Assembly: GCA_002938045.1 (NCBI GenBank)
Contig: PTLJ01000089.1
Coordinates: 1-6,689, forward strand
Direction: 5' to 3'
Origin: Alphaproteobacteria bacterium MarineAlpha3_Bin4
Lineage (GTDB): Bacteria; Pseudomonadota; Alphaproteobacteria; Rhodospirillales; Casp-alpha2
Length of the DNA stretch: 6,689 bases
Program-made: the position numbers and the translations under genes
Part shown: positions 1 to 6,689 of the stretch, one piece after another
How positions within the stretch are numbered: position 1 is the first letter of the stretch
Layout of the letters: the number at the start of each line of letters is the position of its first letter
Notes under the pieces: generated by a model
Database searches by the model: none
Told to the model about the DNA's origin: nothing
What the model saw: only the letters and a program-made list of their open reading frames with translations

Positions 1-174
1 GCGGGCCTCTATGAGCGGGTGCTGAAAGAGGTCGAGCGGCCGCTGATCGCACTGACCCTGCAAGCAACACGCGGTAATCAAATCCGAGCTGCGGAGGTTC
101 TCGGACTCAACCGTAACACTCTTCGCAAGAAGATCCGAAAACTCGACATCCCGGTCGTACGGAGTTCTAAATGA
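1..174 (+). CDS. ntrC: NtrC, C-terminal fragment (nitrogen regulation response regulator, DNA-binding domain)
   Basis: The window opens inside this gene in frame 1; the last 57 codons and the TGA stop (172-174) are visible. The fragment is a Fis-type helix-turn-helix: a leading helix (ERVLKEVERPLIALTL) followed by GNQIRAAEVLGLNRNTLRKK, which is nearly the textbook NtrC recognition helix region. NtrC is the sigma54-dependent activator of nitrogen assimilation genes, phosphorylated by NtrB; its receiver and AAA+ domains lie upstream of the window. The stop codon overlaps the ntrY start (ATGA, 171-174), so the two genes are probably translationally coupled. NtrC rather than another Fis-type regulator is supported by both the motif and the ntrY-ntrX genes directly downstream. 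Confidence 0.93.
   Translation, partial: AGLYERVLKEVERPLIALTLQATRGNQIRAAEVLGLNRNTLRKKIRKLDIPVVRSSK
161..164 (+). promoter_or_regulatory. Shine-Dalgarno site for ntrY
   Basis: GGAG lies 6 nt before the ATG at 171, inside the last codons of ntrC. It supports choosing this overlapping ATG as the ntrY start. Confidence 0.6.
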
Positions 175-2462
175 GCGAACGGACCCCCATAGCGGCAAGT
201 TTCGCCGCCTGGTTCCACCAAGCCAGCGTGCACCGTCGGCTCGCCTATCTGCTGACTACGGCGGCTGTCGTCTCCGGTATCGCCACCGTGGTGATGATGA
301 CCAGCGTTGCGTCCGAACACTACAGCATCAGAACCGTTGTCAACCTGCTTTATATCGACGGCGTTATCCTTCTGTTGTTGGGTATCGTCGTCGCCCGGCG
401 CATTATTCAGGTCTGGCACGAACGCAAGAAAGGCGGAGCCGGCGCCGGGCTTCATGTTCGGCTGGCGATGCTGTTCAGCCTCGTTGCGGTGACGCCGGCG
501 ATCATGGTCACAATATTCTCGGCGTTGTTCCTCAACTTCGGCCTCCAAACTTGGTTCGCCGAACGGGTCAGCACCGCAATCGCACAGTCTGAAGGTGTCG
601 CCAACGCGGTTCTGCTAGAGCATCGCAAGGGCATACAGGCCGACGCCTTCGCCATCGCTAACGAACTCAACTACAACGCACCAGCACTGATGCGTAATCC
701 GGGCGCCTTTAACCGAGTGCTGACCTCCCATGCGGCACTCAGATCGCTATCGGTTGCCGTCGTCGTCGACGGTTCCGGTCAGAAGCTGGGCCGCTCGGAA
801 TACAATTTGGTCGAGGAGATCGAGAATATCTCTCCGGCCGCGGTGAAGATCGCGAGCAGCGGACAGATCGCGGTCCTCAGTCCGGAGAAAGACGATCGGG
901 TGCGGGCGTTGATCAGACTCAACCGGTTCGTCGACGCTTATCTACTAATAGAGCGTTTCGTTGATTCGCGGGTGACCGGGTTCATCGAACGCACGCGCCA
1001 GATCAAATCCGAATACCAAGCCGCAGAGAAAGAACAAATCGGTATCCAAATCAGCTTTGTCACGATCTTCGTTATTGTCGACCTGCTGCTGCTTCTTTCT
1101 GCGGTATGGATCGGCCTGACGGTCTCCACCCGGATTGCCAACCCGATCAGCAATCTGATCACCGCCGCTGGCCGTGTCAGCGCCGGCAATCTCGAGGTAC
1201 GGGTCGAGACCACGGAAGCCGCAGACGAGATCAGTTCCCTCAGCCGCGCTTTCAACGAAATGACCCGCCGTCTCGCTAGACAACAACAGGGTCTGATCGA
1301 TGCCAACCGCGAACTCGATGAGCGGCGGCGGTTCACGGAAACTGTCCTGGCCGGTGTATCGGCTGGCGTCGTTGGACTCGACTCAAGAGGCAAAATCAAT
1401 CTACCCAACCGCTCCGCGTCGGATCTGCTGGCCACTGATCTAGCCAAATCCACGGGCCGTGATCTCGGCACGATGGTACCCGAATTTGCAAACCTGTTGG
1501 CCGCTACCATGGCGCAACCCGAGCGTATGCATAAATCGGAGATTAAGCTTGTCCGCCATGGACAGCCGCGTACGCTTTTGGTCCGCATTGCCGCCGAGCG
1601 TCTGGCCGGAGAGGTAATCGGTTATGTTGTTACCTTCGACGACGTGACCGAGCTGCTGTCGGCCCAGCGCAAAGCCGCTTGGGCAGACGTCGCGCGCAGG
1701 ATCGCACACGAGATCAAGAATCCGCTGACGCCGATCCAGCTTTCGGCGGAACGCCTAAAGCGCAAATACATGGGTGAGATTCAGACCAATCCAGAAATTT
1801 TCGAAAGCTGCACGGAAACTATCATCCGTCAGGTCGAGGATATCGGCCGCATGGTCGATGAATTCTCGTCGTTCGCCCGCATGCCACAGCCATCGCTGAA
1901 GATGGAGAACCTTTCCGAGGTCTGTCGCCAAACATTGTTCCTCGAGCAGAACCGCCACCCCGAGATCACTTTCACCAGCGTACTACCCGAGCACGACATT
2001 GAACTCCGCTGTGATGTGCAGCAAGTCGCACGGGCTCTTACCAACCTGCTGAAGAACGCCGCTGAGTCGATCCTTGGCGCCAACGACGCCGGGGTCACGG
2101 GCGACGGCAAGGTCACGCTCACCCTGTGTAGCGCCGACGGCGCACGATCTTTGGACAGCGGTGCGGTGTTGATCGTCATCGAAGACAATGGCAAGGGGCT
2201 GCCGGAAAAGGACCGAGATCGACTGACCGAGCCCTATATTACGACGCGGGCCAAAGGAACTGGCCTCGGACTAGCGATCGTCAAGAAGATCATGGAGGAC
2301 CACAACGGCGATCTGCTGCTTGCTGACCGCAAGGGCGGCGGCGCAGCGTTATCAATGGTTTTCCGTGCGATCGACGCACAAGAGGAAACCGCCGAAGGGG
2401 AGGTAGGGAAACAGGATGATCTAATGAAAGGGGCGGTCGACATCGCCCTCAGGGGCGCGTAG
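171..2462 (+). CDS. ntrY: NtrY, membrane sensor histidine kinase
   Basis: Complete 763-residue kinase, a usual length for NtrY. It senses an extracytoplasmic or redox/nitrogen-related signal and phosphorylates NtrX. Order of parts: three hydrophobic segments at about residues 24-46, 57-76 and 96-122; a periplasmic region at about 123-290; a fourth membrane segment at about 292-318; HAMP at about 319-372 (with NPISNLI at 324-330); PAS at about 385-495; HisKA with phosphoacceptor His513 in IAHEIKNP; and a HATPase_c domain with N-box Asn625/Asn629 (NLLKNAAES), G1 box EDNGKG at 671-676 and G2 box KGTGLGLA at 695-702. All catalytic motifs are intact. The last 30 or so residues after the ATPase fold form an acidic, probably unstructured tail. 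The start at 171 is set by a good GGAG site and the 4-bp overlap with ntrC. The four-helix N-terminus separates it from soluble NtrB. Confidence 0.96.
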   Translation: MSERTPIAASFAAWFHQASVHRRLAYLLTTAAVVSGIATVVMMTSVASEHYSIRTVVNLLYIDGVILLLLGIVVARRIIQVWHERKKGGAGAGLHVRLAMLFSLVAVTPAIMVTIFSALFLNFGLQTWFAERVSTAIAQSEGVANAVLLEHRKGIQADAFAIANELNYNAPALMRNPGAFNRVLTSHAALRSLSVAVVVDGSGQKLGRSEYNLVEEIENISPAAVKIASSGQIAVLSPEKDDRVRALIRLNRFVDAYLLIERFVDSRVTGFIERTRQIKSEYQAAEKEQIGIQISFVTIFVIVDLLLLLSAVWIGLTVSTRIANPISNLITAAGRVSAGNLEVRVETTEAADEISSLSRAFNEMTRRLARQQQGLIDANRELDERRRFTETVLAGVSAGVVGLDSRGKINLPNRSASDLLATDLAKSTGRDLGTMVPEFANLLAATMAQPERMHKSEIKLVRHGQPRTLLVRIAAERLAGEVIGYVVTFDDVTELLSAQRKAAWADVARRIAHEIKNPLTPIQLSAERLKRKYMGEIQTNPEIFESCTETIIRQVEDIGRMVDEFSSFARMPQPSLKMENLSEVCRQTLFLEQNRHPEITFTSVLPEHDIELRCDVQQVARALTNLLKNAAESILGANDAGVTGDGKVTLTLCSADGARSLDSGAVLIVIEDNGKGLPEKDRDRLTEPYITTRAKGTGLGLAIVKKIMEDHNGDLLLADRKGGGAALSMVFRAIDAQEETAEGEVGKQDDLMKGAVDIALRGA

Positions 2463-2473
2463 CGGTTCGCGAT

Positions 2474-3862
2474 ATGGCGCAGGATATTCTTATCGTTGAC
2501 GACGAAGTTGATATTCGGGAGCTGACCTCCGGAATCCTCCAGGACGAGGGGTACCAGACGCGTACCGCTGCAGGCAGCGCCGACGCCTTGGTCGCCATCG
2601 ACTCCCGCCTACCCAGCCTAGTGCTCCTCGATATCTGGCTTCAGGGCAGCGTTTTGGATGGCCTTGGCATCCTCAAGGTGATCAAGCGCGACCATCCGAC
2701 GGTGCCGGTTCTGATGATGAGTGGTCACGCTACAATCGAAACGGCCGTAGCAGCCACCAAGGAAGGTGCCTACGACGTGATTGAGAAGCCCTTCAACACA
2801 AATCGGCTAATCCTGTTGATTGAACGCGCCATCGAGAATCAGCGGCTCCGTCGCGAGAACAAGGAACTTCGCCTGCGCGCCGGTCCCGAAGACAGGTTGA
2901 TCGGTAATTCGCAAGCGATCCGGGAAGTCTCGCAAGTGATCGGGCGGGTCGCGCCGGCCAATAGCCGGGTCATGATCACCGGAGCCGCTGGGGCCGGAAA
3001 GGAGGTCGTCGCACGTAGCCTTCACTCCCAGTCGCACCGCGCTGCCGGCCCGTTCGTCGTTCTCAACTGCGCCACCATGCTGCCCGACCGCGTCGAGATA
3101 GAGTTGTTCGGCACTGAGGCTAACAGTGAAGACGGCACCATCGCCCATAAGGTCGGTACCTTTGAGACCGCCCATAACGGCACGCTGTACCTTGACGAGG
3201 TTTCGGACATGCCGCTGGAAACCCAGGGAAAGATCGTCCGCGTGTTGCAAGAGCAAATCTTCCAGCGCGTTGGCGGTAACACCCGGGTTGAGGTTGATGT
3301 CCGCGTCGTCGCATCGACGACCCGGGATTTAGCGGCCGAGATCGCCGCCGGAAACGTTCGCGAGGATCTGTTCTATCGACTGAACGTCGTCCCCATCCAC
3401 GTTCCAGCGCTTAAGGAACGGCGCAAGGACATCCCGCTGCTGGCAAGCTATTTCATGGAGAAGGCGGCCAACATGTCCGGTCAGCAATCCCGCGTGATCA
3501 GTAGTTCTGCGATCGCCGCTCTTCAGGCTTATGACTGGCCCGGCAACGTACGAGAACTGCGCAACGTCATTGAGCGGTTGTTGATCATGGCCCCCGGCGA
3601 AACCGATAAACCGATCGGTCGCAAGTTACTCCCACCGGAAATTGAGGGAAAGGCGCCGGCGGTTGTTACCCGGTCGGTCGACGAAGATGTGCTGAACTTG
3701 CCCTTGCGCAAAGCCCGTGAGGCGTTTGAGCGCAACTACCTTTCGGCCCAGGTAACGAGGTTCGGCGGAAATGTCTCGAAGACGGCCGAGTTCGTCGGTA
3801 TGGAGCGTTCGGCCTTACACCGTAAACTGAAGACCCTCGGTGTTGAAAATGCAAATAACTAA
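2474..3862 (+). CDS. ntrX: NtrX, NtrC-family response regulator (no GAFTGA motif)
   Basis: Complete 462-residue regulator, partner of NtrY. Receiver domain at about residues 3-120: acidic pocket Asp9/Asp10, phosphoacceptor Asp53 (LLDIWLQGS), Ser83 and Lys105 (EKPF). AAA+ domain at about 142-375: Walker A GAAGAGKE (170-177), Walker B LYLDEV (238-243), arginine-finger region VREDLFYRLN (Arg296/Arg302) and sensor II WPGNVRELRN (355-364). Fis-type helix-turn-helix at about 415-457 (GGNVSKTAEFVGMERSALHRK). Where sigma54 activators carry GAFTGA, this protein has NSEDGT (217-222) with loop length conserved, so direct sigma54 activation is doubtful; lack of GAFTGA is reported for other alphaproteobacterial NtrX proteins. 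The gene begins 11 bp after ntrY. Its only purine-rich element, AGGGG at 2451-2455, is 18 nt from the ATG, so initiation may depend on coupling to ntrY. No in-frame start lies between the upstream stop at 2417 and 2474. Confidence 0.96.
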   Translation: MAQDILIVDDEVDIRELTSGILQDEGYQTRTAAGSADALVAIDSRLPSLVLLDIWLQGSVLDGLGILKVIKRDHPTVPVLMMSGHATIETAVAATKEGAYDVIEKPFNTNRLILLIERAIENQRLRRENKELRLRAGPEDRLIGNSQAIREVSQVIGRVAPANSRVMITGAAGAGKEVVARSLHSQSHRAAGPFVVLNCATMLPDRVEIELFGTEANSEDGTIAHKVGTFETAHNGTLYLDEVSDMPLETQGKIVRVLQEQIFQRVGGNTRVEVDVRVVASTTRDLAAEIAAGNVREDLFYRLNVVPIHVPALKERRKDIPLLASYFMEKAANMSGQQSRVISSSAIAALQAYDWPGNVRELRNVIERLLIMAPGETDKPIGRKLLPPEIEGKAPAVVTRSVDEDVLNLPLRKAREAFERNYLSAQVTRFGGNVSKTAEFVGMERSALHRKLKTLGVENANN

Positions 3863-3892
3863 GTGCGTCTTGGATAAACATCGGGAATGAGT

Positions 3893-3896
3893 AAGG
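3893..3896 (+). promoter_or_regulatory. Shine-Dalgarno site for trkA
   Basis: AAGG, 10 nt before the ATG at 3907, within the 44-bp ntrX-trkA gap. It supports that start, which also places the first beta strand (MKVIVCGAG) exactly at the N-terminus as in other TrkA proteins. No terminator hairpin is visible in the gap. Confidence 0.5.
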
Positions 3897-3906
3897 TCTC
3901 TCCGAT

Positions 3907-5283
3907 ATGAAAGTCATCGTGTGTGGCGCCGGCCAAGTCGGATTCAACATTGCCCGCCATCTCGCCCTCGAAAACAACGACGTTACCGTGATTGATCAAT
4001 CGCCGGAGTCAATTCGCCGCATCAGCGACACCCTTGATGCGAACGGCGTCGTCGGCCACGCCTCGCATCCTGAAGTCCTCGAACAGGCAGGAATCTCGGA
4101 CGCTGACATGATCATTGCGGTGACCTACGCGGACGAGGTTAACATGGTTGCCTGTCAGGTTGCGCATTCGCTGTTCGACGTGCCAACCAAGATCGCGCGC
4201 GTCCGTCAGCAAAGTTACCTAGCGCCGATTTGGGCCAATCTGTTCTCCCGTGATCACATGCCGATCGACGTCATCATCTCGCCGGAGATCGAGGTTGCGC
4301 GGGCGGTTAGCCGCCGCCTGCAAGTCCCGGGTGCGTTCGAGATGATTCCGCTGGTCGACGACCGAGTAAAGCTGATTGGCGTCCGCTGCCAAGACGACTG
4401 CCCGTTGGTCAACACGCCGCTCCGACAGTTAACGCAATTGTTTCCGGAACTCAATATCGTCATCGTCGGTTTGATGCGGGATGGCAAGGCGATTGTTCCG
4501 TCATCGGACGATCAAATGCTGCCCGGCGATGAGGCCTATTTTGTCGTCGACAGCGATCAGGTTGCCCGAGCTATGGCCGCGTTCGGACACGAGGAGACCG
4601 AGGCACGGCGGCTGCTGATCTTCGGCGGCGGCAACATCGGCCTGTTCCTGGCCCAGGAGATCGAGCGCGACCATGAATGGGTCAAGGCAAAAATCATCGA
4701 AACCGACCGCGACCGCGCCGAGCAGATCGCTAGTGAGCTGGAACGAACGACGGTCATCCAGGGCGACGTTCTCGACCCTGAGATCCTCGAGGAGGCCGCT
4801 GTCGGCGTCACCGAAACCGTGGTTGCGGTCACGAATGACGACGAAACGAACATCCTTGCTTCACTGTTGGCCAAGCGCTATGGCTGCAAGCGCGCCATTA
4901 CCCTGATCAACGCTGGAACCTACGAACCGCTGATCAGTTCGCTGGAGATCGACGTCGCGGTCAGTCCGCGCAATATCACCGTTTCGACCATCCTTCAGCA
5001 TGTGCGCCGCGGCCGTATTCACTCTGTGCACACCTTGCGCGAGGGTTTTGGCGAACTGATCGAGGCGGAAGCACTGGAAACGTCGGAACTCGTCGGCAAG
5101 CCGTTGCGGGACGTCAAGTTGCCGGCCGGCGTCCTGCTCGGCGCCATCGTCCGCGATGGTGAAATGATTTGTCCGAAAGGAAGCACGATCGTTCAGGCCA
5201 AGGACCGCGTCGTTCTCTTCGCCACGTCTGAGGTCATCCGCAAGGTAGAGAAAATGTTTTCGGTGCAGTTGGAATATTTCTAG
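3907..5283 (+). CDS. trkA: TrkA, NAD-binding regulatory subunit of Trk potassium uptake
   Basis: Complete 458-residue protein, the standard length for full TrkA with two tandem RCK modules. First Rossmann fold: GAGQVG at residues 7-12 with acidic Asp30 ending beta 2 (VTVID), the usual NAD-type ribose-binding position. First RCK_C lobe at about 140-222. Second Rossmann fold: GGGNIG at 240-245 with Glu265 in KIIETD. Second RCK_C lobe at about 375-455. There is no membrane segment; the family acts as a cytoplasmic ring bound to the TrkH/TrkG channel and gates potassium uptake in response to nucleotides. No trkH/trkG gene is in the window, so the channel must be encoded elsewhere. Location directly after ntrX is conserved in many alphaproteobacteria, which suggests shared transcription of nitrogen signalling and potassium homeostasis. 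I see no missing key residue. Confidence 0.96.
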   Translation: MKVIVCGAGQVGFNIARHLALENNDVTVIDQSPESIRRISDTLDANGVVGHASHPEVLEQAGISDADMIIAVTYADEVNMVACQVAHSLFDVPTKIARVRQQSYLAPIWANLFSRDHMPIDVIISPEIEVARAVSRRLQVPGAFEMIPLVDDRVKLIGVRCQDDCPLVNTPLRQLTQLFPELNIVIVGLMRDGKAIVPSSDDQMLPGDEAYFVVDSDQVARAMAAFGHEETEARRLLIFGGGNIGLFLAQEIERDHEWVKAKIIETDRDRAEQIASELERTTVIQGDVLDPEILEEAAVGVTETVVAVTNDDETNILASLLAKRYGCKRAITLINAGTYEPLISSLEIDVAVSPRNITVSTILQHVRRGRIHSVHTLREGFGELIEAEALETSELVGKPLRDVKLPAGVLLGAIVRDGEMICPKGSTIVQAKDRVVLFATSEVIRKVEKMFSVQLEYF

Positions 5284-5285
5284 GC

Positions 5286-5294
5286 GGGAGAGGA
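5286..5294 (+). promoter_or_regulatory. Shine-Dalgarno site for dat
   Basis: The purine-rich stretch GGGAGAGGA ends 6 nt before the ATG at 5301, in the 17-bp gap after the trkA stop. It is the strongest ribosome-binding site in the window and fixes the dat start. Confidence 0.65.
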
Positions 5295-5300
5295 AGCGAG

Positions 5301-6182
5301 ATGTCGCGTATCGCTTATGTTAACGGCCAATACGTGCCCCATGGTGCGGGCACCGTGCACATCGAGGATAGGGGATATCAATTTTCCGACGGTGTTTATG
5401 AGGTATTCGCCGTTCACAACGGTGCTCTGGTCGGAGAGAAGGGGCACATGGACCGGCTCGGGCATTCGCTCAAGGAGTTGCGTATCGATTGGCCGATGCA
5501 ACAGGCGGCGATGATGGTGGTTGTGCTTGAAATCGTTCGCCGCAATTACGTGCACAACGGGTTCGTCTATTTGCAGATAACACGAGGTGTCGCCCGGCGA
5601 GACCACCCGTTTCCGGAATGTAGCAAGAGCGCACTCGTCGTCACAGCGCGCAAGATGGCGCCGCTGGACAAGGAAGCGCTCAGCAAGGGCGTCGGCGTCA
5701 TCTTCGTGCCTGATCTCAGGTGGAAACGCCGCGATATCAAGTCAATCTCCTTACTGCCTAATGTGTTGGGCAAGCAACAAGCACGGGAGCAGGGCGCCTT
5801 CGAGGCGTGGCAGGTTGATGAGGACGGCTATGTCACTGAAGGTACGTCGAGTAATGCCTGGATCGTGACCAAAGACGGCGAGTTGACAACGCGCAACACT
5901 AGCCAGTCGATCCTCAATGGGATCACCCGTTTAGCGGTGATAGAGGCGGCGACGGAAGCGGGCCTGACGTTCAGCGAACGGCCGTTCATGCCAGAAGAGG
6001 CGTTGGCGGCGCGCGAGGCCTTCATCACCAGTTCGACCTCGCACGTGAAGGCCGTTACCGAGATAAACGGCAAATCGGTCGGGAACGGTCATGTAGGCGA
6101 ACTAACGAGCCGGCTTCTCGACCTATACGTCGCGTATATTGAGGAATCTGGCGGCCCATTAAAGACGGACACCTGGAATTGA
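5301..6182 (+). CDS. dat: D-amino-acid (D-alanine) aminotransferase, PLP fold-type IV
   Basis: Complete 293-residue enzyme of the class IV aminotransferases. Family reaction: D-alanine + 2-oxoglutarate to pyruvate + D-glutamate, a cytoplasmic route to D-glutamate for peptidoglycan. N-terminal signature DRGYQFSDGVYEV (residues 23-35) includes Tyr33; Arg100 and His102 in RRDH match the D-amino-acid carboxylate-binding Tyr/Arg/His set of Bacillus DAAT. Lys147 in DIKS is the expected Schiff-base lysine, Glu180 in VTEGTSSN the expected partner of the PLP ring nitrogen, and NGITR (206-210) and TSSTSHV (243-249) the phosphate-binding and C-terminal loops. These residues favour Dat over branched-chain aminotransferase or aminodeoxychorismate lyase, the main alternatives, though substrate cannot be proven from sequence. 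It is preceded by a strong ribosome-binding site, and its stop overlaps the HAD start (TTGA). Placement after trkA is common in alphaproteobacteria. Confidence 0.93.
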   Translation: MSRIAYVNGQYVPHGAGTVHIEDRGYQFSDGVYEVFAVHNGALVGEKGHMDRLGHSLKELRIDWPMQQAAMMVVVLEIVRRNYVHNGFVYLQITRGVARRDHPFPECSKSALVVTARKMAPLDKEALSKGVGVIFVPDLRWKRRDIKSISLLPNVLGKQQAREQGAFEAWQVDEDGYVTEGTSSNAWIVTKDGELTTRNTSQSILNGITRLAVIEAATEAGLTFSERPFMPEEALAAREAFITSSTSHVKAVTEINGKSVGNGHVGELTSRLLDLYVAYIEESGGPLKTDTWN

Positions 6183-6689
6183 CCCACGGCGACAGGGGGC
6201 TGAAACCACAAGCTGTCCTGTTTGATTGGGACAATACCCTGGTCGATAGCTGGCCGATCATTCACGATGCGCTCAATACTACGTTCAGGGCCTTCGGGCT
6301 TAGGCCCTGGACCCTATCGGAAACTCGTCAAAAGGTCCGTCACTCCATGCGCGACAATTTTCCGAAGTTATTCGGTGATCGATGGGAGGTTGCAGGAGAA
6401 GTTTTCTACAAACACTACGGCGCTATTCATGCGAAAAAGCTGGAGCCAACGAACGGCGCGGAGGAGATGCTCCACGGCCTCTCCGTGGCCGGTATCTATC
6501 TCGGCATTGTTAGTAACAAGAAAGGCGATTTCCTTAGGACTGAGGCCGCGCATCTAGGCTGGGACCGATATTTTGGCGGCATCGTCGATGCCAACGATGC
6601 CAAGAACGACAAACCGGCGGGCCGACCCGGTCGGCCTCGCGCTCGCTGGCAGCGGTATACCACTTAGCCGCGATGTGTGGCTCGTCGGC
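6179..6689 (+). CDS. HAD-superfamily hydrolase (phosphoglycolate phosphatase-like), frameshifted and cut by the window end
   Basis: The N-terminal 147 or so residues are a clear HAD phosphatase: motif I FDWDNTLVDSW (nucleophile Asp16, acid/base Asp18), a helical C1-type cap at about residues 25-100, motif II LGIVSNKKG (Ser112) and motif III Lys145 in NDKPA. The cap position and motifs resemble phosphoglycolate phosphatase (Gph)-like enzymes, but the substrate is not identifiable. The start is TTG at 6179, overlapping the dat stop by 4 bp; the frame is open only from 6143 and has no ATG there, so TTG is the best choice, with no strong ribosome-binding site. After KPA the open frame turns into an Arg/Pro-rich unrelated tail and stops at 6665-6667. 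Family-like sequence resumes in the +1-shifted frame from 6624 (DPVGLALAG, then DVWLVG, the lead-in to motif IV) to the window edge. The gene therefore looks frameshifted by one extra base, either a sequencing error or a real mutation. Confidence 0.85.
6619..6689 (+). other. Probable single-base frameshift and out-of-frame continuation of the HAD gene
   Basis: Removing one G from the GGG at 6619-6621 turns KPAGRPGRPR into KPAADPVGLA, the usual HAD motif III context (KPxPDP), and opens the frame from 6624 through 6689 for 22 codons ending DVWLVG. The in-frame reading without this correction is low-complexity Arg/Pro and terminates at 6665-6667. Confidence 0.8.

Noticed and set aside
78..548. 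156-codon open frame on the minus strand, His-rich
   Set aside because: It lies antisense across the ntrC end and ntrY start, matches no recognisable family, and its composition follows from the codon bias of the real genes.
938..1588. 216-codon open frame on the minus strand within ntrY
   Set aside because: Ser/Arg-rich shadow of the ntrY membrane, HAMP and PAS region; no domain, and ntrY is clearly the coding strand.
2807..3256. 149-codon open frame on the minus strand within ntrX
   Set aside because: Antisense to the conserved AAA+ domain; no recognisable motif or upstream ribosome-binding site.
3863..3906. Possible terminator or promoter in the ntrX-trkA gap
   Set aside because: Only 44 bp, without a GC-rich hairpin plus T-run and without a convincing -35/-10 pair.
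6286..6309. Perfect 7-bp inverted repeat CAGGGCC / GGCCCTG with a 10-nt loop
   Set aside because: It lies inside the HAD coding sequence in a conserved-looking cap region and has no following T-run, so it is not a credible intrinsic terminator.

Overview
The window is an internal piece of a chromosomal gene cluster from an alphaproteobacterium. It holds the end of ntrC, then complete ntrY, ntrX, trkA and dat (D-amino-acid aminotransferase) genes, then the start of a HAD-family hydrolase gene that runs off the right edge. All six genes are on the + strand. The order ntrC-ntrY-ntrX-trkA-dat is a well-known alphaproteobacterial arrangement, often followed by hfq and hflX. Together with the moderately high GC content and the sequence style, it suggests a Rhodospirillales-like or related lineage. 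That placement is inference; no rRNA or other taxonomic marker is present.

Layout: 1-174 is the NtrC C-terminus (Fis-type DNA-binding helix-turn-helix). 171-2462 is NtrY, a membrane sensor histidine kinase. 2474-3862 is NtrX, its response regulator, which has an AAA+ domain but no recognisable sigma54-contact GAFTGA motif. 3907-5283 is TrkA, the NAD-binding regulatory subunit of Trk potassium uptake. 5301-6182 is a PLP fold-type IV D-amino-acid aminotransferase. 6179-6689 is a HAD phosphatase-like gene whose reading frame is broken near 6619-6621, with the family sequence resuming in another frame up to the window end.

Genes are tightly packed: 4-bp overlaps at ntrC/ntrY (ATGA) and dat/HAD (TTGA), and gaps of 11, 44 and 17 bp elsewhere. 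I see no convincing terminator or promoter between them, so transcription as one operon is likely. The logic is nitrogen-related two-component control (NtrBC, NtrYX) co-transcribed with potassium homeostasis (TrkA) and D-glutamate/D-alanine interconversion (Dat, cell-wall precursors and nitrogen transfer).

There are no tRNAs, rRNAs, mobile elements, CRISPR arrays or long non-coding stretches. I found no evidence for an undescribed system. The points most worth a second look are the HAD frameshift and the missing GAFTGA motif in NtrX.
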